From assembly GCA_029204225.1 (NCBI GenBank), contig CM055113.1, positions 3,797,194 to 3,861,193 of the forward strand: a DNA stretch of 64,000 nt, written 5' to 3'. The notes under the pieces were generated by a model. That model searched no databases, was not told where the DNA came from, and saw only the letters and a list, made by a program, of their open reading frames with translations. This DNA is from Diphasiastrum complanatum (taxonomy: Eukaryota; Streptophyta; Lycopodiopsida; Lycopodiales; Lycopodiaceae). The translations under genes and the position numbers were made by a program. Numbering within the stretch: position 1 is the stretch's first letter; each line of letters begins with the position of its first letter. Shown here piece after piece: positions 45,885 to 56,086 of this stretch.

Positions 45885-48800
45885 CTCCCTCTTCAACTAG
45901 TTTTAGCATAGATTTAGAAAGTACACCAAGACTTGTTCTATGCTTGAAAAATAAGTCCTTTCCCAATGCTTTGGTAAAGATATCAGCCACACATTCCTTT
46001 GATGGGACATGTTCAAGCTTGATCTCTTTTGCCAACACTTGTTCTCTCACAAAATGGTAAGCCACCTCGATATGTTTGCTCCTTGCATGGAAAACCGGAT
46101 TGCTTGCTAGACTTTGGGCTGAAAGGTTGTCACAAAAGATGATTGGACTCTCTGAAAAATCCAGCAAATGAAGCTCCATAATCATCCTCTTGATCCACAC
46201 CATCTCCTTTGTGCATGATGTCAAAGCTTTGTACTCGGCCTCACTAGAAGAAAGTGATATAGTTGCTTGTTTCTTCGACATCCATGAGATAGCTCCATCA
46301 CCTATGAAAATAGCATGTGCATTTATGGATTTTCTATCCATAAGGTCTCCTGCAAAATCTGAATCTGAAAAACCAAATAAGTTAGGTGATGAGCCTCTAT
46401 AAACAATGCCAAAATCTTTTGTTCCCGAGATGTATCTCAAGATCCTCTTTCCTAGTTTCCAATGTTCTATGCTAGGATCTTGCATGAATTGGCTTAATCT
46501 ACCAACACAATAAGATAAATCAGGTCTTGTGATGGTTAGATATATAAGAGAACCTATTAGCTTCCTATAGAGAGTAATGTCCTCGAAGGATCTTTCATTA
46601 CCTCTTATAGTTAGCTTTACATGTGATTCCATAGGTGTATCAATAGGATTTGCATCTACCATATGAAATCTATTGAGAATAGAAATAGCATACTTCTCTT
46701 GTGAAATAAAAGTGATTTGAGAAGTTCTAATTACTTCTATTCCTAAGATATAGCTCAAAAGACCAAGATCATGCACTTCAAATTCCTTTTTTAGTGCTTT
46801 CTTGATATCTTCTATATCTTCCTTGTTCCCTCCACTTAAAATAATGTCATCCACATAAATTAGAAGGATTGTAACATCATTAGCACTAATTCTAAAGTAA
46901 AGTGAATGATCATACTCACTCATAGTGAAGTTTTGAGAAAGTAGAAAAGAGTTAAGCCTAGCATACCAACTCCTTGGTGCTTGCTTAAGACCATACAAAC
47001 TTTTTTGTAGAAAACACACATGATTAGGCTTGCTATGAGAAACATAGCTCTCGGGTTGCTCCATGTAGACTTCCTCTTCAAGATCACCATTCAAGAAAGC
47101 ATTAGAAATGTCTAATTGCCAAAGATCCCATCCATAAAGAGTTGCAAGGGAAATGATTACTCTTATGCTCACCATCTTTGCCACGGGTGCAAAGGTTTCC
47201 TCATAGTCAATGCCATGCTCTTGAGCATAACCTTTAGCCACCAACCTTGCCTTCAACTTGTTGATAGATCCATCTTGATTTGTCTTTACCTTGAAGATCC
47301 ATTTGCATCCAATTGCACTTTTGCCCTTTGGAAGCTCCACCAATCTCCATGTGTTGTTCTTCATAAGTGCTTCAAACTCAAGATCCATTGCTTGGATCCA
47401 TTCCTCTTCTTGCCTTGCTTCATCTACACATGAAGGTACATCAAAAGAAGTTAGGAAAGCATAGTTGGATCCATCCACCACTTGCTTACCTTTGCCATCA
47501 TAAGTGAGCCTTGAGGGTTTCACTTTATGCCTTGGAGTTCTCCTTGGAATTTGACTTGAAGAGGCTTCTTCAACATCCACATCCAATGTGTCATCAACTC
47601 CATTGTCATCAAGCACATTAGTTGCAACAACACCATCATCACTTGAAACAACTTTTGAAATGTTACCTTCATCAAAAATGACATCCCTACTTGTGAACAC
47701 TTTCTTGATTGAAGGAACATAAATCCTATATGCTTTGCTTACTTCACTATAACCAACAAAAATGCCCTTTCTTGAAGATGGATCCTCCTTAGTTCTATCA
47801 TCAAGAGTAATGTTGAAGTAGCAAATGCATCCAAAAGTTCTTAGAAACTTGACATTAGGCTTCGTACCAAACAAAGCTTCAAAAGGGGTTTTTCCTTCCA
47901 ATACAACACTTGGCCATCTATTGCATAGGAAATTTGCACACAACAAAGCATCACTCCAAAAAGGTTTAGGAAGATTAGCATTCAATCTCATTGCCTTTGC
48001 ACTCTCACACAAGGTTCTATTCTTCCTCTCGGCCACTCCATTTTGTTGTGGTGTTCTTGGACATGTGTACTCCCTCTTGATCCCATGCTCATCGCAAAAG
48101 GCTTTGAATTTGTTAGAAATGTATTCACCACCATTGTCGCTCCTCAAGCATTTGATTTTGGTTGTAAATTGAGTCTCAATAGCAACTTTGAACTTGACAA
48201 ACACATCAAACACCTCATCCTTGCTCTTTAGTAGATAAACCCAACAAAATCTACTAAAATCATCAATGAAAGTTACATACATCTTAGCACCTCCATTGCT
48301 AATTGTAGTAACACCATGAATATCCGAATGCAAGAGAGAAAAAGGCATCTTAGATCTAGATATAGATCTAGTATATGGCAATCTATGTGATTTAGACAAA
48401 GCACATTCTTCACAAACATGATTCAAGCAAGTAAGAGACTTGGGAAGTCCCCTTACTACCTCCTTTTTGGCTATTACCTCCAAGGCCTTGTAGTTGAGAT
48501 GTCCCATCCTTTTATGCCATACCTCTTGAATTGACATTTGTTCATTTGCCATGCATCCAACTTGGTTAGCAACAACACATGCATCAAGCTTGAACAATTT
48601 CCCTTGCCTTTTCCCTTTTGCAATGATACTACACCCCTTTTTGATCAAGCAAGCATCACCATCAAACTCAACTTTGAATCCTTTGTCAAGCATTTGGCTT
48701 ACACTAAGTAAGTTCTTGGTAATGGATGGAATGAGCAAAACATCTTTCAATTCTATATTCCTATTTGTAGAAAGTGAAATAGGAATTGTGCCAATCCCCT

Positions 48801-49830
48801 TGATTGCACACTCACCATCATTTGCGGTATAGATTACCTTCCTATCACCATCAAATGCCATTAAAGATGAAAAATACTCTTTATGATATGTCATATGAGA
48901 AGTGGCTCCACTATCAATCCACCAAGGATCAATGTCTCCATGATTAGCCAACAAGCAAGATGACATAACAAAAGCATCATTTGAAAGAAGCTCATCCCCA
49001 CCCTCATCAATAGTTAGATTGGTTTGCTTTTCCCCTTGATCCCTCTTTTTCTTAAAACAATCACTAGCAAAATGCCCTTTGACTCCACAATAGAAACATT
49101 TTAGCTTAGATCTATCCTTCTTTTTGCCAAAAGTAGAGTGCTCACCTTGGTCTTGCCCTTTAGACCAATTGCTTTTACCTTTGCCCTTGAACTTGCCTTT
49201 AGAGAACATTGCCTCCTCTTCTCCTCCTTGAGATGTAGAAGATGCTCCCACTCTTGCTTGCAACCTGAATTCTTCAGCCAACAAGACCTCTTGCAAGTCT
49301 CCAACACTTGGTAAACATTTTTGGATAGCATAACTTTGAACAAGATTAGCATGATCATCCAACAAGCCATTGAGAATCACTTGAACAAGCTCCTCATTAT
49401 TTATGCCATCATTAATGCATGCTAACTCATCATTCAATGCTTTAACTCTCAAAACAAAAGCATGTCCATTCTCACTCTTCTTTTGCATACAAGAAAAGAT
49501 TTGCCTTCTTAAAGTCAACACTCTAGAAGTAGACTTGGATTCATAAACCTTCTTCAAGGCTTCCCAAGCTTCACTAGATGATGTGCACTTACCAACCTCT
49601 TTGATAAGCTCATTTGTCACATTCATCTTGATCATGTGAAGGACTTTCTTTGCCCTCTTGTCATACCTCAATTGTTCTTGAGGTGCCAAAGGTCTCTCCT
49701 CCACACCTACAACAATATCCATCAACTCATTCATCTCAAGCAAAGACTCCATCCTTACTTTCCAAGTAGAATAGTTGAGGGAGGTAAGCCTATCATTGCT
49801 TTCCAACATGTAGCCTCCATTTGTAGCCAT
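45880..49830 (-). CDS. Ty1/copia gag-pol polyprotein, intact (1316 aa)
   Basis: The ATG at 49830 opens a single frame carrying all copia domains in order. Gag comes first (LESNDRLTSLNYSTWKVRME). Zinc knuckle CFYCGVKGHFASDC is near residue 245, protease site WIDSGATSHMT near 307. Integrase has HKRMGHLNYKAL near 440, then TFIDDFSRFCW, RSDNGGEY and TPQQNGVAERKNRT near 520-600. RT has DISNAFLNGDLEEEVYMEQ and active site LLIYVDDIILSGG near 990. RNase H has FSDSDFAGDLMDRKS near 1155, SLSSSEAEYKAL and FTKALGKDLF at the end. Length fits the family. The protein would drive reverse transcription and integration in virus-like particles. Closest relative in the window is the frame at 34565. Confidence 0.96.
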   Translation of the reverse strand: MATNGGYMLESNDRLTSLNYSTWKVRMESLLEMNELMDIVVGVEERPLAPQEQLRYDKRAKKVLHMIKMNVTNELIKEVGKCTSSSEAWEALKKVYESKSTSRVLTLRRQIFSCMQKKSENGHAFVLRVKALNDELACINDGINNEELVQVILNGLLDDHANLVQSYAIQKCLPSVGDLQEVLLAEEFRLQARVGASSTSQGGEEEAMFSKGKFKGKGKSNWSKGQDQGEHSTFGKKKDRSKLKCFYCGVKGHFASDCFKKKRDQGEKQTNLTIDEGGDELLSNDAFVMSSCLLANHGDIDPWWIDSGATSHMTYHKEYFSSLMAFDGDRKVIYTANDGECAIKGIGTIPISLSTNRNIELKDVLLIPSITKNLLSVSQMLDKGFKVEFDGDACLIKKGCSIIAKGKRQGKLFKLDACVVANQVGCMANEQMSIQEVWHKRMGHLNYKALEVIAKKEVVRGLPKSLTCLNHVCEECALSKSHRLPYTRSISRSKMPFSLLHSDIHGVTTISNGGAKMYVTFIDDFSRFCWVYLLKSKDEVFDVFVKFKVAIETQFTTKIKCLRSDNGGEYISNKFKAFCDEHGIKREYTCPRTPQQNGVAERKNRTLCESAKAMRLNANLPKPFWSDALLCANFLCNRWPSVVLEGKTPFEALFGTKPNVKFLRTFGCICYFNITLDDRTKEDPSSRKGIFVGYSEVSKAYRIYVPSIKKVFTSRDVIFDEGNISKVVSSDDGVVATNVLDDNGVDDTLDVDVEEASSSQIPRRTPRHKVKPSRLTYDGKGKQVVDGSNYAFLTSFDVPSCVDEARQEEEWIQAMDLEFEALMKNNTWRLVELPKGKSAIGCKWIFKVKTNQDGSINKLKARLVAKGYAQEHGIDYEETFAPVAKMVSIRVIISLATLYGWDLWQLDISNAFLNGDLEEEVYMEQPESYVSHSKPNHVCFLQKSLYGLKQAPRSWYARLNSFLLSQNFTMSEYDHSLYFRISANDVTILLIYVDDIILSGGNKEDIEDIKKALKKEFEVHDLGLLSYILGIEVIRTSQITFISQEKYAISILNRFHMVDANPIDTPMESHVKLTIRGNERSFEDITLYRKLIGSLIYLTITRPDLSYCVGRLSQFMQDPSIEHWKLGKRILRYISGTKDFGIVYRGSSPNLFGFSDSDFAGDLMDRKSINAHAIFIGDGAISWMSKKQATISLSSSEAEYKALTSCTKEMVWIKRMIMELHLLDFSESPIIFCDNLSAQSLASNPVFHARSKHIEVAYHFVREQVLAKEIKLEHVPSKECVADIFTKALGKDLFFKHRTSLGVLSKSMLKLVEEGV

Positions 49831-50427
49831 GTTGCAATGATTGATCTCTGATCTTTGACCTGTTCCAATGCACTAAGCACTCTCTTGAATCAACAAATGA
49901 AACACAAGAAGAAATCACAAAGATTTGGAACCTAAAACCTTACTTTTTCTCTCTTTTCCTCACTTTTTCCTTAATTTTAGCCACTAGTTTTATGATTTCT
50001 TGATCAAACCAAGACCAAACCTCAATATACTTGCTTTTCCCTCACTCCTAAGATTGAAATACACTCTTGAATCATTCAGCAAACTGAAAATCAGAGGGTT
50101 ACATCAATTTTGAAGTTTTTGACATGAAGAAGCAAGAAATTGAATCAAAAAACTATATGCTAGAATGGAAAACTAATAGGATCTTGTTGGATCTTGCATC
50201 TCCCTCTTTCCAAAACAATTTTTGTCTCCTTATTCTGATAAGTACAGAGGGAATTCGCCCTACTTCAATTGAAATGCATACAAATGATGTTTTGATCACA
50301 AAGATCCAATTTCTACACATAAATCAACAAGATTTTTAGCTAGAAACTTGATTGGAATGCTACAAAAGCAAACTCGCCCACAAATCTCTTCTAAATCTGG
50401 CAAAACCTGCACATTTGGCCGCCTAAT

Positions 50428-50439
50428 GCTCTGATACCA
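50428..50439 (-). other. Primer-binding site of the young copia
   Basis: On the minus strand TGGTATCAGAGC follows the LTR end TTTTTCACA without spacer. Confidence 0.95.
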
Positions 50440-51092
50440 TGTGAAAAACTCAGATCCAAAAGATGCTAAAGTTTCATAAAGATCTTGGCCATGGAAGTTA
50501 TGCACATCTAGATTGAAAAAATGATAGAAATTGTGATGTTAAGCATACTAAACATCAACTAAACATCAAAATCTGATCATAAGCTTCCACAAACAGAAAC
50601 TTGCTGTCCCTGTCCGTACTTCAGAGCCTACAACCTGCATTTCACACGTGTGAAGCCATAGCAACAAAGAAATCACAATTCTAGTGGCTAGAATGCAAGA
50701 TATGAACAAAAAAGTGAGAGAGAAGAAGATGGACCTTCAAAGAGCATAACATTCATTCAATAGAATGAAAATGAGATGTGTACATACTCGTGGAGATGGC
50801 TATTTATAGCAGCCATAGTGCCTCTTGGCCACTTGTCTTATGATAGGCTAAAATTGGGGTCCAATAGGATTCACCCATATACCTAGAAATTTGGTCAAAT
50901 AGGAATGCACCAAATTATGAGCCAATAGAAGAGCTCCACACTCGACCTCCTCTAATTAATGTGACCTCAAAAGTAGTGTACACATACTTTGGGCCTCTAC
51001 ATACATGTATGAACCTATCTCTAACTTTTATTTGGCCATAGGCCTACAAAATCTCAAGTTAGGAAAATACTACTAGTTGACAATTTTTCACA
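50440..51092 (-). mobile_element. 5' LTR of the young copia (653 bp)
   Basis: Same length and, on reading, same sequence as the 3' LTR. It contains CTATTTATAGCAGCC on the plus strand and TTTCACACGTGTGAAG, the palindrome seen in other LTRs here. Confidence 0.95.
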
Positions 51093-51600
51093 GAGAGCAG
51101 CTTGTTTTTACTTAGATTATTTTTTGAATACTTCCTACACATGTGAGTGAGAGTTGGAAGTGATTGAATGCATGTAGTAGTGTGTTTTTGCCATAGGATC
51201 TAAGATTGATCTTGAATCTCAATCTAGTCTTGATCTGGTGCATCTACACACCTTAGGAGATCACAAGTACATGCTGTGGACAATCCACACGTGTGAATTC
51301 AAAATGGTATCAGAGCCTACCTAAGGTTACCATGCATTTTGGTCCATCTAAGTGAAATTTTTTTCATCAATCTTGAGCTACAAGTTGTCAAGGCCCATTT
51401 TCCTAGCTATCTTGTTCAATCTTGGATCAAAAGAGATCAAAAGGACATTGATTGGGTCTGACTTGGCACTGCACGGAATCAGGTGCTTAGACACGTGTGA
51501 AGAACATCCAATTTTAGTTTGGAAGTTCTCTCTCATGCTTGATCCATTTATCTTGCTTGATAGCTTGTTTTGAAGCTATTTTTGTCTAGTTTCTGATGCA

Positions 51601-51720
51601 ATGGAGAAATCACATTGGCAAGAAAGAGGAGCTTTTCATCGAGCAACCAACCATGGAGGATATAATTCAAAGAGACGCTACTTAAATCAATTATTTCAGT
51701 GGTTCTACAGAAGAGCATAG
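51601..51720 (+). pseudogene. Unknown element, gene A C-terminal end, copy 2
   Basis: Forty codons (MEKSHWQERGAFHRATNHGG, then RRYLNQLFQWFYRRA and a stop) match the C-terminal part of gene A at 59440-59580 (GMEKSNWQAQVAFHRNTQH, then YICQLFQWFYRKV). The left end joins copia leader near 51595. About 110 bases separate this stop from the end of the oppositely oriented gene B. Confidence 0.65.
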
Positions 51721-51832
51721 TTAAGATATCAAACCGAATAATCAACAAATCTCAATTCATTCAAAAAGGCATTTTAACATCTGAGGAGAAATAGTTCAAC
51801 AACATCATCGTAATAGAAAAATAATTAAAATA

Positions 51833-52560
51833 TTATATATCCTCATCGGTATCAAAGGTCAGCTGAGCAGTATGGTCATGAAGAAATTGTCTCCTCTCAT
51901 ATGGATCCAGATGCTCAATTGATCTTCTTTTGCTCAACTCTATATAACTTGCGTACACTGCTCAAGCAAATGATCTTTTGGGTACATTTTCAGAAACATA
52001 ACCCAATATTTTGATAGCTATATCCCTCTTCACAAAAATGATTTTGTATGTACTATTAGGATATCTATATCAATCACAAAAATAGGACAATGCCTTTATT
52101 GCCATAACTATAGTTCCTACTTGTGAATAAAAGTTGTCATGTTGAATACAAATTTTATTTTCTACAAAGTATTTCAGGTAATGGCACAATGTTGAATCCT
52201 TATGACCAACAACACCTCGGGCACCTCCTTTTCTTGTAGCAAACTCATCAACTTCAATTGTGTCCTACAACATAAATACGAAAATTTGTAATCAGTTAAA
52301 TTTTCAGATGGATTTTCATTGAATACAATGCTAAATATGATTATAATGGAATAAGAAAATAAAAATTACCATGTCATGCCGATCATACTCCAACAATCCT
52401 TTTCCACGCAAGTCATGCCTAGCAAGAAACGTATTCATGTAATGAATTCTAACGCCCTTTGGATGTTGTGGGAGATCACAAATTCTGATAATCTAAATCA
52501 TAATCCTAATTTGCTGAAGTCAGTGGTAGTTCTCTGTAACTCTTGTATGTTCTTCCACAT
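51833..52560 (-). pseudogene. Unknown element, gene B, copy 2 (two exons)
   Basis: On the minus strand an exon reads MNTFLARHDLRGKGLLEYDR HDM. Consensus splice signals bound a 105-base intron (52369-52265, GTAATTTT to TTGTAG), and the second exon reads DTIEVDEFATRKGGARGVVG, HKDSTLCHYLKYFVENKICI, SSTYKIIF-like VKRDIAIKILGYVSENVPKR, YIELSKRRSIEHLDPYERRQ and FLHDHTAQLTFDTDEDI. A TGA near 52070 breaks it. Family is not recognised. The end recurs at 59860-59992. It runs convergently towards gene A. Confidence 0.6.
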
Positions 52561-52757
52561 AACATAACACCCTACTCAATGTTTCCTACCAAAAAATAAG
52601 GTAATAACATTACCAATATCTAACACATTGTCTTTAAAGCAAATTCTTTGGTGTTACTAGATACCAAAGTAATATCAAAATATCTGACGATACCTAGTTA
52701 TCTCTCACTCGTATGTTCTTAACACCTAGTTGTCACAAATCACTTGAATGAATCATT

Positions 52758-53234
<477 letters not shown>

Positions 53235-53335
53235 AATGCTTTATTAACCACTACATCTAGTAAAATATGCTATGATTATTTTAAAGGATCTTCTTTGAAT
53301 GATGCTAATAGTTTAATTTATAACTTACCTAGTCT
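53235..53335 (+). pseudogene. Tiny Ty3 gag remnant
   Basis: The reading ...SSKICYDYFKGSSLNDANSLIYNL matches the start of the gag core at 22640 (ISKIRYDYFKGTTSDDVDSY) and at 63870. About 30 residues remain, with no LTR nearby. Confidence 0.55.
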
Positions 53336-53885
53336 CAAATAGTCCATGTTCTGATAAAAGATGAAAAAATCCGGGCCATCGGAGTACAAAGGAATGCATG
53401 TAGAAAGCATTCAAACCCCTTTCAAATTGGAGTCTGGACCTTGGAGGCTTCCATGAAGAAGGCCCACCCACACACAAGTCCTTGGTACCCCATATTCTTG
53501 TTGTTTTCATTGTGAGTGTTAAACCCAAAGAAGAGGTACAAGACCTAATGTGTGGTGGGAGTCCAATTTGGATTTTTCATTATACATCCACTAGCTCAAT
53601 TGCACTTACCCCCTCAAATGTCCAATCTCATTCATATATAGGAAAAATAGGAAGTGAACTCCTATAACCTTGAAATTCTATTTCGTGCTCATACGATTAT
53701 GATGCTTGTATTTAGGGTACAATATCTGACACGGACTGACGCGTGTTTGAAATGGGCTTCAAAATTTTTAATTTAAAAAAAAAAAAATCCACTGACAATT
53801 TATGCTTTTTAAAGAGTCACAAAAACTGAGTGTAATCCGCACAAAAAAAATCCATTGAGTATCGCATTAAAAAAGTTAGACTAGT

Positions 53886-54090
53886 GTGCCTGTCACGTTA
53901 GCATTAGACCTTTACCTGTCCCCACTATTGAAGAATTCCGTTAGCATCAGACCTGTACCTGTCCCCACTATTGAAGAATTCCTGGAGACATGGTCCTTCA
54001 AAGAAGGGAATAGGAAACCGATTGCTATTCGCATCAGACCTCTCCCCATTATTGAAGAATTCTTGGAGACATGATCCTTCAAAGGGTGAG
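53886..54090 (+). repeat. Minisatellite containing CCCCACTATTGAAGAATTC
   Basis: Three units of about 45-80 bases: GCAT(T/C)AGACCT.TACCTGTCCCC, ATTGAAGAATTC and GGAGACATG(G/A)TCCTTCAAAG. In the plus frame they give IEEFLETWSFKEG-like peptides. It precedes the LRR pseudogene and may be its promoter region or a diverged exon. Confidence 0.65.
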
Positions 54091-54432
54091 CAGTTTGCCA
54101 GAATTTTAGTGAGCATATAATGGCCATCGTGAGAAAGATCAACAGTAGTTTGAAATAGAAGCTCGGAAAATCCTTGTCACTGTTCACAACGGGCTAAGAG
54201 AGTCGTCATCGTTGCTGCAATGTGCTAGAAAACAGATTCAACAAATTGTAGATTTTTATCAAGCACGAGTTACGGGTAGCATCTCGCATATTAGCACAAA
54301 CTGACTTTTCTACAAAAAGGCAGATTGTTGAGATTTAGCAGCGGTTATAGAAACTACTAGTCCGGTCAGGGCAGAAGAGCCGCTCTGATCTTTTTGAATT
54401 ATTGTGAACGCAAATAAGAGACTCTTCCCCTT

Positions 54433-55655
54433 TTGTGTACAGTTCATGAACTGGAAATTCAAGTTTCTTGGATCCAAAAGAGGCGCTGGGTTCACAAGAA
54501 AGATAATATAGTGCTTCAGGAGTTAGACGATCACGCACTGAGAATGGAGAAAACAGAGTCTCCACCGTCAGCTACAAAGCATGAGGAATTAGACGACGCA
54601 ACGAGAATGAAGAAAACAGAGTCCGTTGCAAACGATGAGGTAGAAGGGAGCGAGTTGCAAAACTTGAAAACGCCGCGTTTGACTAGTTGTGAGAAGGTGA
54701 AGGAAACAGAATGTGCGCCCTCAGTTGCAAAAGATGAGGCAGGAGGGAGTGAGAAAAGGCAGGAGGTGAAAGAGTGGGTGGAGTGGATTGAAGATCTGAA
54801 ACCGTTGCTGAACCTCGGGGGGGATTTAGCTGTACATTCTACTTCTGAGTTGCATTTGAGACGTAGTTGTGAGGAGCTGAAAGAGGCGCTCGAGACGATA
54901 GAAGATCTGGAAGCGGTGTCTAGTCTCTCATTCAAGAATCCTGAGAATCTGTTCGACCTTGGGATTGTGTTCCGTGGTAATGAAACTGAAGATATGTTCA
55001 ACAGGATGACCAAGTTGAATGATGTCAAAAAGGGTCTGGTAAATCGCGATCTATTGGAGACGATGCCTGAGTCCCTTGCTCAGCCCAAGGGACTCTTTTT
55101 TGACTCAAAGTTCTAAATTTGCCTTGGTGTGTAAACTTGAAGAACTTGCCCGAGACCATTGGGGAGCTCAAAGGACTGGAAAATCTAAGCTTGTCTGGAT
55201 GTTATCAGCTAGAGAAGCTGCCCGAGTCCATCGGTGAGCTCAAGGAGCTAAAACATCTCAATTTGTTTCTTTGTCAAAAGCTAAGGACATTGCCCAAGTC
55301 CATCACTGAACTCAAAAAACTAGAAATTCTCACAGTGTCTCTAGTGGGCAAAGTTGAGGTGGGGCAACATAAGTTGATGGCCTTAAGGGCTCAAATTGCA
55401 AGTGCAAAAGTAGAGTTAAAGCCTCAACTGCCGTTCTTTATGTTAGACGAAATTAATTTATGTGAGTGTGAGTTGTGGCAACAATTCATTTTATCTTTGG
55501 ATGACAGACTTCGAGAGCTCCTCAATGTTCGAAATTTTAAGGTGAGCAACTTGGGATTCCACACAAAAGGTTTTTCTATTTATGATGAATTCAATCGATG
55601 TCGATTTTTTTCCCTTTTCCATAAGAGCTTTGAAATCAGACTCTTCATGAATTAG
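54433..55655 (+). pseudogene. LRR protein gene (plant resistance-protein type), frameshifted
   Basis: The first frame (to 55116) is acidic with imperfect internal repeats (HEELDDATRMKKTES, SCEKVKETE, RSCEELKEALETIEDLEAV) and enters a degenerate leucine-rich unit (LLETMPESLAQPKGLFF). At a T6 run (55095-55100) the frame shifts; in the other frame the repeats continue without a break: LKVLNLPWCVNLKNLPETIG, ELKGLENLSLSGCYQLEKLP, ESIGELKELKHLNLFLCQKL and RTLPKSITELKKLEILTVSL. A C-terminal domain follows (LMALRAQIASAKVELKPQL). A plausible donor AAG|GTGAGC lies at about 55538, with a possible acceptor TTGTGCAG at 55820. LRRs of this LPxSIGxLxxL type occur in plant NLR immune receptors; no NB-ARC or TIR domain is visible here. 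A fragment recurs at 2268. Confidence 0.8.
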
Positions 55656-56086
55656 CAACTTGTTCGCAAATCATCCTCACATTTAAATTTTGTCGTTGGT
55701 GTGGATAGTCTGTTGGGATTTGTTAAAAGAATTCTAATACGTTTGCACGCATAATAACTATTATTGTTGTAATCACCAAAGGTATTATTTTAAACTGCCT
55801 ACTGTGTGGTATTGTGCAGGGCAGAGAACTTGTCGGTGAAGAAGTTGGAAAGTGCATCTATAACGTCCTATGTGGTAGGCCCAAATTTTGTGGACGTGCT
55901 CCAACAAGAAAAAGCTCAAAACCTGTCAGAGCTGTGAGAGCAACTACTGAAAACACCTAGCTCACCTATCAAGAGGGTTTTTTGATTTTTTGGACACCGC
56001 TATAGATATACAAAGTCGTGAAAGAGGAGTCAGAATTTTTTGTAATTTCTGGACGTGCTCTCATAGTTTCATTTTGAAAATCCAGA
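55656..56086 (+). other. Possible second exon of the LRR gene; otherwise unassigned
   Basis: After the acceptor-like TTGTGCAG at 55811-55820 a frame reads AENLSVKKLESASITSYVVG to about 55938. Its phase does not fit the donor at 55538, so the assignment is weak. 55940-56086 shows nothing. Confidence 0.25.

Larger units (their letters stand above)
45227..51097 (-). mobile_element. Young, apparently intact Ty1/copia element
   Basis: Two 653-bp LTRs (45232-45884 and 50440-51092) show no difference on reading and are flanked by GAGAG on both sides (45227-45231 and 51093-51097). On the minus strand the order is LTR, primer site, 600-base leader, one uninterrupted gag-pol frame, polypurine tract and LTR. 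Identical LTRs imply very recent insertion; this is the only element in the window that could still be autonomous. Confidence 0.95.
45166..51301 (+). mobile_element. Copia LTR split by the young copia insertion
   Basis: 45166-45231 plus 51098-51301, read together without the insert and one GAGAG, match 17742-17990: CTAGCTTTCTCTCT, CGAGGAGAGCAGCTTG, and CACACCTTAGGAGATC. The LTR ends TTCA at 51301, three bases before a primer site (51305-51317, TGGTATCAGAGCC). The start lies upstream of 45166 and is not resolved. Leader-like sequence continues to about 51590; no gag follows. Confidence 0.8.
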
